Assembly: GCF_014596085.1 (NCBI RefSeq)
Contig: NZ_JACCJY010000019.1
Location: forward strand, 1-64,000
DNA: 64,000 nucleotides
From: Azospirillum tabaci
GTDB taxonomy: Bacteria; Pseudomonadota; Alphaproteobacteria; Azospirillales; Azospirillaceae
Direction of reading: 5' to 3'
Shown here: positions 15,262-25,556 of the stretch, piece by piece
Layout: every line of letters begins with the position of its first letter
Numbering within the stretch: the first letter of the stretch is position 1
Notes under the pieces: model-generated
What the model saw: the letters and a program-made list of their open reading frames with translations, nothing else
Databases searched by the model: none
What the model was told of the DNA's origin: nothing
Translations under genes and position numbers: made by a program

Positions 15262-16386
15262 ATGTCAAGTGACGCTGCTATGACGGGGGCGATGAGGGGG
15301 CGTGGGAGCAAGGTCCGGCTGCGCGCCCTGTCGGGTCTGGGGAACAAGGGGCCGGCCTGCTTCCTGGCGATGATCGGCGGGGTGCGGCTGCTGCTCGACC
15401 TCGGCGAGGGGCCGGACGCCGGGCGCCTGCCGCCGTTGAGCGGGGCGGGGCGAGTGGACGCCATCCTGGTCACCCACACCCACGGTGACCATGCCGGCGC
15501 CCTGGGCCTGCGCCACCGGCTCGGCAGCCCTCCGGTCTACGCCACGCCGCTCGCCGCCCGCCTCCTGCCGCCGACCATCGCGGCGCAACCCTTGCCGGTC
15601 CGTGGAACGGTGGAGATCCAAGGCGTGCCGGTGACCACCGGGCGGTCCGGCCACGCGCCGGGCGGGGTGTGGATCCACCTGGGCACGGAGGACGGCGGGA
15701 TTCTCTACATGGGCGACCATTCCGACGAATCGGCCCTGTTCCCCTTCGACCCGCCGCCGCCGGCGCGGCGGGTGATCCTCGACGCCTCCTACGGGCTGGA
15801 TGACACCCCGCAATCGGAGCGGCTGGCCGCGCTGGAGCCCTTCCTGCACGCGGGCGGCGCGCTGTTCCCGGTGGCGGCGGACGGGCGCGGGCCGGAAATG
15901 GCCCTGTGGGCGCTGGACCATGGCGTCGTCCCGGCCATCGACGACGCCCACCGCACCGCCATCGCCCATCTGCTGGCGGAGGCCGACACCGCCCTGCGGC
16001 CCGGCACGGATGAGCGCCTGCGCCGGCTGCTCGACCGCGCCAAGGCGCCGGGCGACCCGCGCGACATCACCTTCGCCGCCGGTCCCAACGCGACCAGCGG
16101 CACAGCCGCCGAGCTGGTGGAGCACTGGGCCGGTCCGGGCGGGCCGGACATCGTCTTCACCGGCTACCTCGCGGCGGGCACGCCGTCGCGGACGCTGGTC
16201 GACGCCGGCCGCGCGCGGTACCTGCGCTGGAACGTCCACCCCACGCTGCGCCAGTTGACGGCACTGGTGGCCGCGACCGGGGCGGAGCTGGTGCTGCCCG
16301 CCTTCGGCGACATTCGGCACCGGGAGGGCTGGCGGACCGCCTTCGCCCCGGCGATCCTGGAGGGGCTGGACGGTCCGGAGGACTGA
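15262..16386 (+). CDS. MBL-fold metallohydrolase, beta-CASP-like, 374 aa
   Basis: The metallo-beta-lactamase motif is HTHGDHAG near residue 75, preceded by the typical RLLLDLGEG strand. Further expected ligands are in the GRSGHAPGG and LYMGDHSDE regions. The C-terminal half (VPVAADGRGPEMALWALD-like stretch, FTGYLAAGTPSRTLVDAGRA, and a late histidine in FGDIRHREGW) resembles the beta-CASP nuclease organisation of RNase J/CPSF-type proteins, but it is shorter. Substrate may be nucleic acid or a small molecule. ATG 15262 is picked from three possible starts (15262, 15283, 15292); it is divergent from the ABC ATPase with 65 bases between starts. Confidence 0.78.
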   Translation: MSSDAAMTGAMRGRGSKVRLRALSGLGNKGPACFLAMIGGVRLLLDLGEGPDAGRLPPLSGAGRVDAILVTHTHGDHAGALGLRHRLGSPPVYATPLAARLLPPTIAAQPLPVRGTVEIQGVPVTTGRSGHAPGGVWIHLGTEDGGILYMGDHSDESALFPFDPPPPARRVILDASYGLDDTPQSERLAALEPFLHAGGALFPVAADGRGPEMALWALDHGVVPAIDDAHRTAIAHLLAEADTALRPGTDERLRRLLDRAKAPGDPRDITFAAGPNATSGTAAELVEHWAGPGGPDIVFTGYLAAGTPSRTLVDAGRARYLRWNVHPTLRQLTALVAATGAELVLPAFGDIRHREGWRTAFAPAILEGLDGPED

Positions 16387-16442
16387 GCGCGAGAGGATCG
16401 CGGCGGGCGTCCTGTTGGCATGGCTTGTCTCTTTGCCGACGG

Positions 16443-17696
16443 ATGTTCATGGGCACGTTCGAGTTGCTGTCCATCCTGCTGACCCTGGCGGCGCTGTTCA
16501 GCTTCGCCAGCCGCGGGCTGCTCGGCCTGCCGGCGACGGCGGGGGTGTTCCTGCTGGCCTTCGGCTTCGCCTTCGCGACGGCGGTGGTCGGGACGCTGGT
16601 GCCGGCCATCGACATCCGCGCCTGGGAAGAGCGTCTGGTGACCAGCGCCCACCTGCCCGAAGCGCTGCTGGAAGGAATGCTGGCCTTCCTGCTGTTCGCC
16701 GGGGCGGTGGAGCAGGACAGCGGCACGCTGTGGCGGCGGCGCTGGGCGGTGGCGCTGCTGGCAACGCTGGGCGTCGTGGTCTCGACCGCCGTCATGGGGA
16801 TCGGCATGTGGCTGGTCTTCGACGCCATGGGCCAGCCGGTGCCGCTGATCTGGTGTCTGGTGCTGGGGGCGGCGCTGGCGCCGACCGACCCCGTGGCGGT
16901 GCTGGCCGTGCTGCGCAAGGCGCCGCTGCCGGAAGGGCTGCGCACCGCCATCGCTGGGGAGAGCCTGTTCAACGACGGCATGGGGGTGGTGCTGTTCGCC
17001 CTCCTGCTCGGGCTGGCCACTGGGACCGACACCGACCTGACGGTGCCGGGCGTCGCCTGGGACATCGTGAAGGAGGCGGGCGGCGGCGTCCTTCTGGGGC
17101 TGGCGACCGGCTCCCTGGCCTTCTGGGCGAAAAGCCGGGCGGACGACCCGGCGGTGGAACTGTCGATCTCGCTGGCCCTGGCGGCGGCGACCTACAGCCT
17201 CGCCCAGCGGCTCGGCCTGTCCGGCCCGATCGCGGTCGTGGTGGCGGGGCTGCTGATCGGGAACACCGCCAAACACCATGTCTCATCAGAGCGGTCGGGC
17301 TTCATCATGAGGGCTTTCTGGTCGATGGTCGACGCGATCCTGAACGCCATCCTGTTCATGCTCGTCGGGCTGGAGGCCGCGCTGGTGCTGTCCTGGCAGG
17401 CGCCCGTGATGGTCGCGGCGTTCCTTGCGCCATTGCTGGCGCTGGTGGCCCGGCTGGCGAGCGTGCTGCCCGTCGTCGCCGTCCATCTGCGCAGTCAGCG
17501 GAAGGCGGCGGCGATCGCCGTACTGACCTGGGGCGGGGTGCGCGGCGGCATCGCGGTGGCGCTGGTCCTGTCGCTGCCCGGCAACCCGCACCGCGACCTG
17601 CTGCTGGTCGCCTGCTACGCCGTGGTCGCCTTCACCATCATCGTGCAGAGCCTGACGCTCGGTCGGCTGGCCCGGCGCCTGTTCCCCGAGGGCTGA
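16443..17696 (+). CDS. Sodium:proton antiporter, CPA1/NhaP family, 417 aa
   Basis: Polytopic inner-membrane protein with about 12 helices. The family core is visible: GAALAPTDPVAVLAVLRKAP (TDP motif), IAGESLFNDGMGVVLFALLL (GESLFNDG, with the ion-binding Asp), and LTWGGVRGGIAVALVLSLP late in the sequence. Proteins of this type exchange Na+ or K+ for H+ in pH and salt homeostasis. An ATG at 16449 and a TTG at 16425 are also in frame; 16443 is the first ATG. The gene follows the MBL protein by about 55 bases and may be cotranscribed with it. Confidence 0.9.
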   Translation: MFMGTFELLSILLTLAALFSFASRGLLGLPATAGVFLLAFGFAFATAVVGTLVPAIDIRAWEERLVTSAHLPEALLEGMLAFLLFAGAVEQDSGTLWRRRWAVALLATLGVVVSTAVMGIGMWLVFDAMGQPVPLIWCLVLGAALAPTDPVAVLAVLRKAPLPEGLRTAIAGESLFNDGMGVVLFALLLGLATGTDTDLTVPGVAWDIVKEAGGGVLLGLATGSLAFWAKSRADDPAVELSISLALAAATYSLAQRLGLSGPIAVVVAGLLIGNTAKHHVSSERSGFIMRAFWSMVDAILNAILFMLVGLEAALVLSWQAPVMVAAFLAPLLALVARLASVLPVVAVHLRSQRKAAAIAVLTWGGVRGGIAVALVLSLPGNPHRDLLLVACYAVVAFTIIVQSLTLGRLARRLFPEG

Positions 17697-17827
17697 CGGA
17701 TAAACCCCGCGCAGGACAGGAATGCGCAGAACGGCCTTTCCTGTGGAAAGCATCCCATTATCTACTGCACCCAATCAGGGCAATCGCCTTTATCAACTCA
17801 TCATTTTTGTTGTTTTGGAGTGTCGGG

Positions 17828-19063
17828 ATGACGGACACGACTCTGGGCCGGGCGGCGGGTTCGGCCACGCTTCTGCCGGGCATCGACTGGCGGGTGGTCA
17901 CCGTGGCTCTGCTCGCCCTGGTGGGCGGCGGCCTGTGGATCGGCGACGCCGTGTCGGGGCGGCAGGCGGCGCTCTATCTGGTGGGCGGCGCCATGGGCCT
18001 CGTGCTCTACCACGCGCTGTTCGGCTTCACCTCCGCCTTCCGCGTCTTCATCGCGGACCGGCGCGGGGCGGGGCTGCGGGCGCAGATGGTCATGCTGGCC
18101 GTGGCCTGCGCGCTGTTCTTTCCGGTGCTGGCGGCGGGGACGCTGTTCGGCACCCCGGTGAAGGGGCTGGTGTCGCCGGTCGGCCTGTCGGTGGTGGCCG
18201 GCGCCTTCCTGTTCGGCATCGGCATGCAGTTGGGCGGTGGTTGCGCCTCGGGCACGCTGTTCACGGTGGGCGGCGGCAGCACGCGCATGGTCGTGACGCT
18301 GGCCTTCTTCATCGTCGGCTCGGTGCTGGGCGCCTATCACCTGCCCTGGTGGCAGGCGCAATGGACCACCGCCCCGGTGTCGGTGGTCGCGGCCTGGGGC
18401 TGGCCGGTGGCGCTGGCGGTGAACCTCGTCCTCTTCGCCGCCGTCTATGCCGGCACCCTCGCGCTGGAGAAGCGGCGCCACGGCCGCCTGATCGAGGGCG
18501 CTCCGGCGAAGACCGAGGGGCTGCGGCGTTTCCTGCGCGGTCCCTGGCCGCTGGTCTGGGGAGCGGTCGCGCTGGCCGTGCTGAACTTCGCGACGCTGGC
18601 GCTGGCCGGGCGTCCGTGGGGCATCACCTCGGCCTTCGCGCTGTGGGGCAGCAAGGGGCTGGCCGCGCTGGGCGTGGACGTCGCCTCCTGGCCCTTCTGG
18701 CAGGCGCCGGCCCAGGCCAAGGCGTTGCAGGACAGCGTGCTGGCCGACGTCACCTCGGTGATGGATTTCGGCATCATCCTGGGCGCGCTGCTCGCCGCCG
18801 GTCTGGCCGGCAAGTTCGCCCCGGTGTGGAAGCTGCCGCTGCGGTCGCTGGTGGCGGCGGTGGTCGGCGGGCTGCTGCTCGGCTACGGTTCGCGCCTCGC
18901 CTACGGCTGCAACATCGGCGCCTATTTCAGCGGGATCGCCTCGGGCAGCCTGCACGGCTGGGTGTGGATCGTCGCGGCGCTGGCCGGCAATTACCTGGGC
19001 ACCGCGCTGCGTCCGTTCTTCGGCCTGGAGGTCGAGCGCACGCCGCGCCAAACCGCTTGCTGA
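17828..19063 (+). CDS. YeeE/YedE family thiosulfate transporter (TsuA-like), 411 aa
   Basis: Membrane protein with about ten or more helices and two copies of the sulfur-transport signature: GIGMQLGGGCASGTLFTVGG in the first half and GYGSRLAYGCNIGAYFSGIA in the second. The paired cysteines (GGGC and YGCN) are those that hand thiosulfate through the pore in characterised TsuA proteins; the family is DUF395. ATG 17828 is preceded by a weak GTCGGG. No TusA-like partner is adjacent, though in many genomes one is. Upstream is an antiporter and downstream a convergent LysR gene, 19 bases away. Confidence 0.88.
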   Translation: MTDTTLGRAAGSATLLPGIDWRVVTVALLALVGGGLWIGDAVSGRQAALYLVGGAMGLVLYHALFGFTSAFRVFIADRRGAGLRAQMVMLAVACALFFPVLAAGTLFGTPVKGLVSPVGLSVVAGAFLFGIGMQLGGGCASGTLFTVGGGSTRMVVTLAFFIVGSVLGAYHLPWWQAQWTTAPVSVVAAWGWPVALAVNLVLFAAVYAGTLALEKRRHGRLIEGAPAKTEGLRRFLRGPWPLVWGAVALAVLNFATLALAGRPWGITSAFALWGSKGLAALGVDVASWPFWQAPAQAKALQDSVLADVTSVMDFGIILGALLAAGLAGKFAPVWKLPLRSLVAAVVGGLLLGYGSRLAYGCNIGAYFSGIASGSLHGWVWIVAALAGNYLGTALRPFFGLEVERTPRQTAC

Positions 19064-19082
19064 ACGACCGACTGCCGAGCGG

Positions 19083-19985
19083 TCAGCGATACTCCGGCCG
19101 CCGGGCCAGCCCTTCCTTGAGATGCTGGATCAGCAGCCGCACCTTGGGCGACAGGTGGCGCTGCGGCGGGTAGACGGCCCAGACGGCGGTGTTGGGCGGG
19201 CGGTGGGCCTCCAGAAGGGAGACCAGCCGCCCGGCCGTCAGATGCTCCATCACATAATAATCGGGCAACTGGCACAGCCCGAAGCCGCGCAAAGCGGCGT
19301 CCAGCACCGCCGTGCCGCTGTTGCAGCGCCAGCGCCCCTGCGGCCGGAACAGCCACTCCGGGCCGCCATCCTCCAGCGAGCCCGCGTCGAAGGTCCAGCC
19401 GTCCGCGGTGCCGGTCAGGCAGTCGTGTTCGGCGAGGTCGGCCAGCCGGCGCGGTGTCCCGCGCCGCTCCAGATAGGACGGTGCGGCGCACAGATGCATC
19501 ACCCGCGGCGCAATCCGCGTGGCGACGAGGCTGGAATCCATCAGCCGCCCCAGCCGCACCGCGAGGTCCACCCCCTCATGCACCAGATCCAGACGTCGGT
19601 TCGTCAGTTCGATCTCGACGCGGAGCTGGGGGTGGCGCTCCAGGAAATCGTTCACCAGCGGGACGACGAACCGCTCGCCGTAGGCCACCGCGCAGGTCAG
19701 GCGCAGCAGGCCCTTGGGCTCCGCCTGGAGGTCGCTGACAGCGAGCAGCGCCTCGTCCCGCTCCTCGATCAGGCGGCGGCACTGGGTGAGCAGGGAGCGG
19801 CCGGCCTCGGTCAGAGTCACGCTGCGGGTGGTGCGGTAGAACAGGCGGGCCTGCAGGCGGTCCTCCAGCCGCGCCACCTGCCGGCTGACCTGCGAGGAGG
19901 AGATGCGCAGCCGCTCCGCCGCGCGGGAGAAGCCGCCGCACTCGGCGACCGCCACGAACTCGTCGATGCCATCCCAGCGGCTCAC
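19083..19985 (-). CDS. LysR-family transcriptional regulator, 300 aa
   Basis: N-terminal winged HTH (residues 1-65): IDEFVAVAECGGFSRAAERL then RISSSQVSRQVARLEDRLQ and ARLFYRTTRSVTLTEAG. A type 2 periplasmic-binding effector domain follows (RLTCAVAYGERFVVPLVNDF, DLAVRLGRLMDSSLVATRIA). It belongs to the large CrgA/DmlR-like subgroup of LysR proteins. It is divergent from frmA with about 130 bases between starts, so it may regulate formaldehyde detoxification or itself; this is inference from position. Confidence 0.9.
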   Translation of the reverse strand: MSRWDGIDEFVAVAECGGFSRAAERLRISSSQVSRQVARLEDRLQARLFYRTTRSVTLTEAGRSLLTQCRRLIEERDEALLAVSDLQAEPKGLLRLTCAVAYGERFVVPLVNDFLERHPQLRVEIELTNRRLDLVHEGVDLAVRLGRLMDSSLVATRIAPRVMHLCAAPSYLERRGTPRRLADLAEHDCLTGTADGWTFDAGSLEDGGPEWLFRPQGRWRCNSGTAVLDAALRGFGLCQLPDYYVMEHLTAGRLVSLLEAHRPPNTAVWAVYPPQRHLSPKVRLLIQHLKEGLARRPEYR

Positions 19986-20009
19986 CCGTCCGGCCCCCTT
20001 CCGCGCTGA

Positions 20010-21233
<1,224 letters not shown>

Positions 21234-21240
21234 GGACCGG

Positions 21241-22092
21241 ATGGAGTCGCAACTGACCCAGATCGCGGCGAACCGCTGCTTCGGCGGTTGGCACAAGCGC
21301 TTCCGGCACCGCTCCGCGGTGCTGGACTGCGACATGGTCTTCGCCGTCTATCTGCCGCCGCAGGCCGAATCGGGCAAGGTGCCGGTGTTCTACTGGCTGT
21401 CCGGCCTAACCTGCACCGATGAGAACTTCATGCAGAAGGCCGGCGCCATGCGGATGGCGGCGGAACTCGGCATCGCCATCGTCGCGCCGGACACCAGCCC
21501 GCGCGGCCCCGACGTGCCCGGCGACCCGGAGGGCGCCTGGGACTTCGGGCTGGGCGCCGGCTTCTACGTCAACGCGACGAGGGAACCGTGGGCGAAGCAT
21601 TACCGCATGCACGACTATGTGGTGCGGGAACTGCCGGAGCTGGTCGAGGCCGAACTGCCGGTGACGGACCGGCGCTCCATCGCCGGCCATTCCATGGGCG
21701 GGCACGGCGCGCTGGTCTGCGCGCTGCGCAATCCGGGCCGCTACCGCGCCGTGTCGGCCTTCGCGCCGATCGGCAACCCGGCGAGCGTGCCCTGGGGCGA
21801 GAAGGCGTTCGAGCGCTTCTTCGGCACCGATTACGCGGCGTGGCTGGAGTGGGACAGCTGCGCCCTGCTGGGCCGCGCCACGGAGAAGCTGCCGATCCTG
21901 GTGGACCAGGGCGACGCCGACAGCTTCCTGGAGAAGCAGTTGAAGCCGGAAAACCTGCAGCGGGCGGCGGAGGCGGCGGGCCACCCGCTGACCCTGCGGA
22001 TGCAGCCGGGCTACGACCACAGCTACTTCTTCATCGCCAGCTTCATCGACGACCATCTGCGCCACCACGCGGCGGCGCTGCTGGCGGACTGA
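21241..22092 (+). CDS. fghA: S-formylglutathione hydrolase, 283 aa
   Basis: Alpha/beta hydrolase of the esterase D family that splits S-formylglutathione into formate and glutathione, the second step after FrmA. Seen: [20 protein letters not shown] (oxyanion-hole region), nucleophile elbow [10 protein letters not shown] with Ser151, DQGDADSFL carrying the aspartate, and [20 protein letters not shown] carrying the histidine. Length and layout match FrmB/FghA. It is translated directly after frmA. Confidence 0.95.
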   Translation: MESQLTQIAANRCFGGWHKRFRHRSAVLDCDMVFAVYLPPQAESGKVPVFYWLSGLTCTDENFMQKAGAMRMAAELGIAIVAPDTSPRGPDVPGDPEGAWDFGLGAGFYVNATREPWAKHYRMHDYVVRELPELVEAELPVTDRRSIAGHSMGGHGALVCALRNPGRYRAVSAFAPIGNPASVPWGEKAFERFFGTDYAAWLEWDSCALLGRATEKLPILVDQGDADSFLEKQLKPENLQRAAEAAGHPLTLRMQPGYDHSYFFIASFIDDHLRHHAAALLAD

Positions 22093-22099
22093 CGCGTTT

Positions 22100-22150
22100 C
22101 GTCGCGTCATACGGCCCACTTAATCACGGAATGGGCCGTATGACGCGACG
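22100..22150. terminator. Perfect 19-bp inverted repeat after fghA
   Basis: cgtcgcgtcatacggccca (22100-22118) is repeated exactly in inverse orientation at 22132-22150, with a 13-base loop. It begins eight bases after the fghA stop and could form a very stable hairpin ending the frmA-fghA transcript. There is no T-run on either side, so intrinsic termination is uncertain; a protein-binding site or the remnant of a small mobile repeat are alternatives. Confidence 0.6.
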
Positions 22151-22227
22151 GGACACCCATTCGTATCGACAAGCCTCCTACCCAAAGGCATCATTTCGTT
22201 ACGACGCGAAATAATTGGGAGGTTGTC

Positions 22228-23214
22228 GTGAACGTCTTGTCCAAGACCCGCCGTTTGGCCTTCGCCGCCGTGGCGGGCGTGGTCGCCATCGGCGCCACCA
22301 TCGCCGTGGCGCAGACCCCGGCCTTCTTCCGCATCGGCACGGGCGGCACCGCCGGCACCTACTACCCGGTGGGCGGGTTGATCGCCAACGTCATCTCCGG
22401 CGCCAACGGCGGCGTACCCGATCTGGTGGCGACCGCCGTGGCCTCCAACGGCTCTGTCGCCAACATCAACGCCATCAAGGGTGGTTCGTCCGAGTCGGGC
22501 TTCTCGCAGTCGGACGTCGCCTATTGGGCCCACACCGGCACCGGCCTGTTCGAGGGCAAGGGCAAGGTCGAGGACCTGCGCGTCATCGCCACGCTCTACC
22601 CGGAAACCATCCATCTGGTCGCCCGCAAGGACGCCAACATCAAGTCGGTCGCCGACCTGAAGGGCAAGCGGGTGTCGCTGGACGAGCCGGGTTCCGGCAC
22701 GCTGGTCGACTCGCGCATCGTGCTCGGCGCCTTCGGCCTGACCGAGAAGGACGTGAAGGCGGAGTATCTGAAGCCGGGCCCGGCGGGCGACCGTCTGCGC
22801 GACGGCGCGCTGGACGCCTACTTCTTCGTCGGCGGCTACCCGACCGGCGCCATCTCCGAACTCGCGACCTCCTCGGGCATCTCGCTGGTTCCGATCACCG
22901 GGCCGGAAATCGACAAGATGCTGGCCCAGTACCAGTTCTTCGCCAAGGACACGGTTCCGGCCAACACCTACAAGGACGTTCCGGAGACGCCGACCATCTC
23001 CGTCAACGCCCAGTGGCTGACCAGCGCCAAGCAGCCGGACGACCTCGTCTACAACATCGTCAAGACGCTCTACAACGAGAAGAGCCGCGCCGCGCTCGAA
23101 GCCGGTCACGCCAAGGGCAAGCTCGTCACGTTGCAGACGGCGACCAACGGCCTGGGCATCCCGCTGCATCCGGGTGCGGAGAAGTTCTACAAGGAACAGG
23201 GCGTCCTGAAGTAA
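22228..23214 (+). CDS. TRAP transporter solute receptor, TAXI family, 328 aa
   Basis: Periplasmic binding protein of TAXI-type TRAP transporters. It starts at GTG 22228, with TTGGGAGG just upstream. Signal peptide at residues 1-28 (AAVAGVVAIGATIAVAQ). The mature protein opens FFRIGTGGTAGTYYPVGGLI, the TAXI hallmark, followed by IKGGSSESGFSQSDVAYWAH and KGKRVSLDEPGSGT. Characterised TAXI receptors bind glutamate or other dicarboxylates. The matching fused permease is at 23430, and a D-glutamate-type metabolic gene (25557) follows it, which hints at the substrate. Confidence 0.93.
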   Translation: MNVLSKTRRLAFAAVAGVVAIGATIAVAQTPAFFRIGTGGTAGTYYPVGGLIANVISGANGGVPDLVATAVASNGSVANINAIKGGSSESGFSQSDVAYWAHTGTGLFEGKGKVEDLRVIATLYPETIHLVARKDANIKSVADLKGKRVSLDEPGSGTLVDSRIVLGAFGLTEKDVKAEYLKPGPAGDRLRDGALDAYFFVGGYPTGAISELATSSGISLVPITGPEIDKMLAQYQFFAKDTVPANTYKDVPETPTISVNAQWLTSAKQPDDLVYNIVKTLYNEKSRAALEAGHAKGKLVTLQTATNGLGIPLHPGAEKFYKEQGVLK

Positions 23215-23236
23215 GACGCGCTGATCCCGCCGTTTT

Positions 23237-23425
23237 TAGCCCTCTCCCCTTTGGGGAGAGGGAGGCCCGAAGGGCCTCTCGCGCAAACGATGTTTGCGCT
23301 GACGGCGTCAGGCGAAGCTTTGCTTCGCCGAGAGCCGGTGAGGGGGCCGTGCCTTTGCCGGACATATCTCCATGCGCAACCCCCTCACCCTAACCCTCTC
23401 CCCAGAGGGGAGCGGGGAACGGAGC
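23237..23425. repeat. Structured intergenic repeat, copy B
   Basis: Lies between the TAXI receptor and permease genes. Outer palindromes ccctctccccttt/ggggagaggg near 23240-23262 and accctctccccagaggggag near 23390-23412 flank a core. In the core, hairpin 1 is gcgcaaac-gat-gtttgcgc (23281-23299) and hairpin 2 is ggcgaagc-ttt-gcttcgcc (23311-23329), enclosed by ctctc/gagag. The layout equals copy A at about 14.0 kb, with compensatory differences in hairpin 2. In this position it may lower permease expression relative to the receptor. Confidence 0.75.
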
Positions 23426-23429
23426 ATCC

Positions 23430-25505
23430 ATGACCGATACCCATCGCGATCCGCCATCCGACATCCGGCTGGAGTCCGCGTCCATGGAACTCGACGAGGC
23501 CAAGGCGCGGGAGTTGGAGGAGAAGTTCGACTCCGAGATCCGCTTCCGGCCGCTGTCGCCGCTGGCGGGAAAGCTGGTCGGCGGATTGCTGATCGTGCTG
23601 TCGCTGTTCCATTACTACACCGCCGGCTTCGGCCTTCTGCCGGAGATGGAGCATCGCGGCATCCATCTGTCCTTCGTGCTGGGCCTCGTCTTCCTGGTCT
23701 TCCCCTTCACCAAGCGTGGCTACGGCGAGCCGGTGATGGGCACGCTGCTGCGCCCGCTGGGCATCGGCCTTCAGGACTGGGCTTTGGCCATCGGCGCGGT
23801 GGTCGCGGTGATGCACGTGCCGCTGATCCCGCTCGACGATCTGGCCTTCCGCGTCGGCAATCCGACCACCACCGACGTCATCCTGGGCTCCATCCTGATC
23901 GTCGTGCTGCTGGAGGCGACGCGCCGGTCGGTCGGCTGGCCGCTGCCGATTATCGGGCTGGTCTTCATGGGCTACGCGATCTGGGGGCCGCAGATGCCCG
24001 GGCTGCTGAAGCATCCCGGCGCCACGGTCTCGCAGCTCGTCGATCACCTGTACCTGACGACGCAGGGCGTCTACGGCATCGCGCTCGGCGTGGTGGCGAC
24101 CTACGTCTTCCATTTCGTGCTGTTCGGCGTCTTCGCCACGCGCATCGGGCTGGGGCAGCTCTTCCTCGACTGCGCGGCCTGGGTGGCCGGGCGCTACGCG
24201 GGCGGTCCCGCCAAGGTCGCCATCTTCGGGTCGGCGCTGTTCGGCATGATCTCCGGTTCCTCGGTCGCCAACACGGTGACGGTGGGCTCGCTGACCATCC
24301 CGGCCATGAAGCGGCTGGGCTACAAGCCGCATTTCGCCGCCGCCGTGGAGTCGACGGCGTCCACCGGCGGCCAGATCACCCCGCCGATCATGGGCGCCGC
24401 CGCCTTCCTGATGATCGAGTTCCTGAACCTCCCCTACACGACCATCATCATGGCGGCCATCGTTCCGGCCTTCATGCATTTCTTCGGCGTTCTGGTTCAG
24501 GTGCATTTCGAGGCCAAGCGCAACGGCCTGCGCGGTCTGCGCCCCGACGAGATGCCGGATCTGAAGGAAGCCTTCCGCCGCGACTGGCCGACGGTCATCC
24601 CGCTGGTCGTGCTGATCGGCATCCTGATCGCCGGCTACACGCCCTACATGGCGGCCTTCTGGGGCATCACGCTGTGCATTGCGGTCGGCCTGCTGAACCC
24701 GCGCAAGCGCATGACCATCTGGGAGGTCCTGGACGGTCTGCGTGACGGCGCCAAATACGCGCTGGCGGTGGGTGCCGCCGCCGCCACGGTGGGCATCGTC
24801 GTCGGCGTGGTCACGCTGACCGGCGTGGGCTTCAAGATCTCCTACATCGTCACCTCCACCGCGGGGGACATGGCGGCCTGGGCTGGGGCCTTCCTGCCGG
24901 GCTGGCTGGCCGACGCCAAGGGGCTGACCCTGCTGTTCACCCTGATCATGACCGGCATCGTCTGCATCCTGATGGGCTGCGGCATCCCGACCACGGCCAA
25001 TTACATCATCATGGCGACCATCGCCGCCCCGGCGCTCGGCCTGCTGGGCGTGGCGCCGATCGTGGCACACTTCTTCGTCTTCTATTACGGCGTGCTGGCC
25101 GACATCACGCCGCCGGTGGCGCTGGCCGCCTACGCGGCGGCGGGCATGGCGGGGGCCGACCCCTTCAAGACCGGCAACACCGCCTTCCGGCTGGGTCTGG
25201 CGAAGGCGCTGGTGCCCTTCGTCTTCGTCTTCTCGCCGTCGCTGCTTCTGGTGGCGCCGGGCTTCAACTGGCCGGACTTCTTCATCGCCTTCCTCGGCTG
25301 CATCGTCGGCATCGTCTGTCTGGGCGCCACCCTGACCGGCTGGCTGCTGACCCACATGCGGGGGTGGGAGCGGTTGCTGCTGGGCATCGCCGCGATTCTG
25401 CTGGTGACGCCGGAGCTGTATTCGTCGCTGCTGGGGCTGGCGCTGATCGTGCCCGTCCTGCTCCGCCAGATGTCCGCCCGCCGCCTGACGCCCGAGGTTG
25501 CCTGA
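23430..25505 (+). CDS. TRAP transporter fused permease (4TM/12TM), 691 aa
   Basis: Inner-membrane protein combining the small DctQ-like and large DctM-like subunits in one chain, as is normal for TAXI systems. After a charged N-terminus there are about four helices, then about twelve to fourteen more. Family motifs: FGSALFGMISGSSVANTVTV, ESTASTGGQITPPIMGAAAF and a later GCGIPTTANYIIMATIAAPA, followed by YYGVLADITPPVALAAYAAA. It works with the receptor at 22228 as a Na+-driven importer. It is separated from the receptor by repeat copy B and followed by a DUF1611 gene 51 bases downstream. Confidence 0.93.
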   Translation: MTDTHRDPPSDIRLESASMELDEAKARELEEKFDSEIRFRPLSPLAGKLVGGLLIVLSLFHYYTAGFGLLPEMEHRGIHLSFVLGLVFLVFPFTKRGYGEPVMGTLLRPLGIGLQDWALAIGAVVAVMHVPLIPLDDLAFRVGNPTTTDVILGSILIVVLLEATRRSVGWPLPIIGLVFMGYAIWGPQMPGLLKHPGATVSQLVDHLYLTTQGVYGIALGVVATYVFHFVLFGVFATRIGLGQLFLDCAAWVAGRYAGGPAKVAIFGSALFGMISGSSVANTVTVGSLTIPAMKRLGYKPHFAAAVESTASTGGQITPPIMGAAAFLMIEFLNLPYTTIIMAAIVPAFMHFFGVLVQVHFEAKRNGLRGLRPDEMPDLKEAFRRDWPTVIPLVVLIGILIAGYTPYMAAFWGITLCIAVGLLNPRKRMTIWEVLDGLRDGAKYALAVGAAAATVGIVVGVVTLTGVGFKISYIVTSTAGDMAAWAGAFLPGWLADAKGLTLLFTLIMTGIVCILMGCGIPTTANYIIMATIAAPALGLLGVAPIVAHFFVFYYGVLADITPPVALAAYAAAGMAGADPFKTGNTAFRLGLAKALVPFVFVFSPSLLLVAPGFNWPDFFIAFLGCIVGIVCLGATLTGWLLTHMRGWERLLLGIAAILLVTPELYSSLLGLALIVPVLLRQMSARRLTPEVA

Positions 25506-25556
25506 CCCCCGAAGCCTCCTGATAAGAACAACCGGTCTCTTCGAGAGGACCCGACT

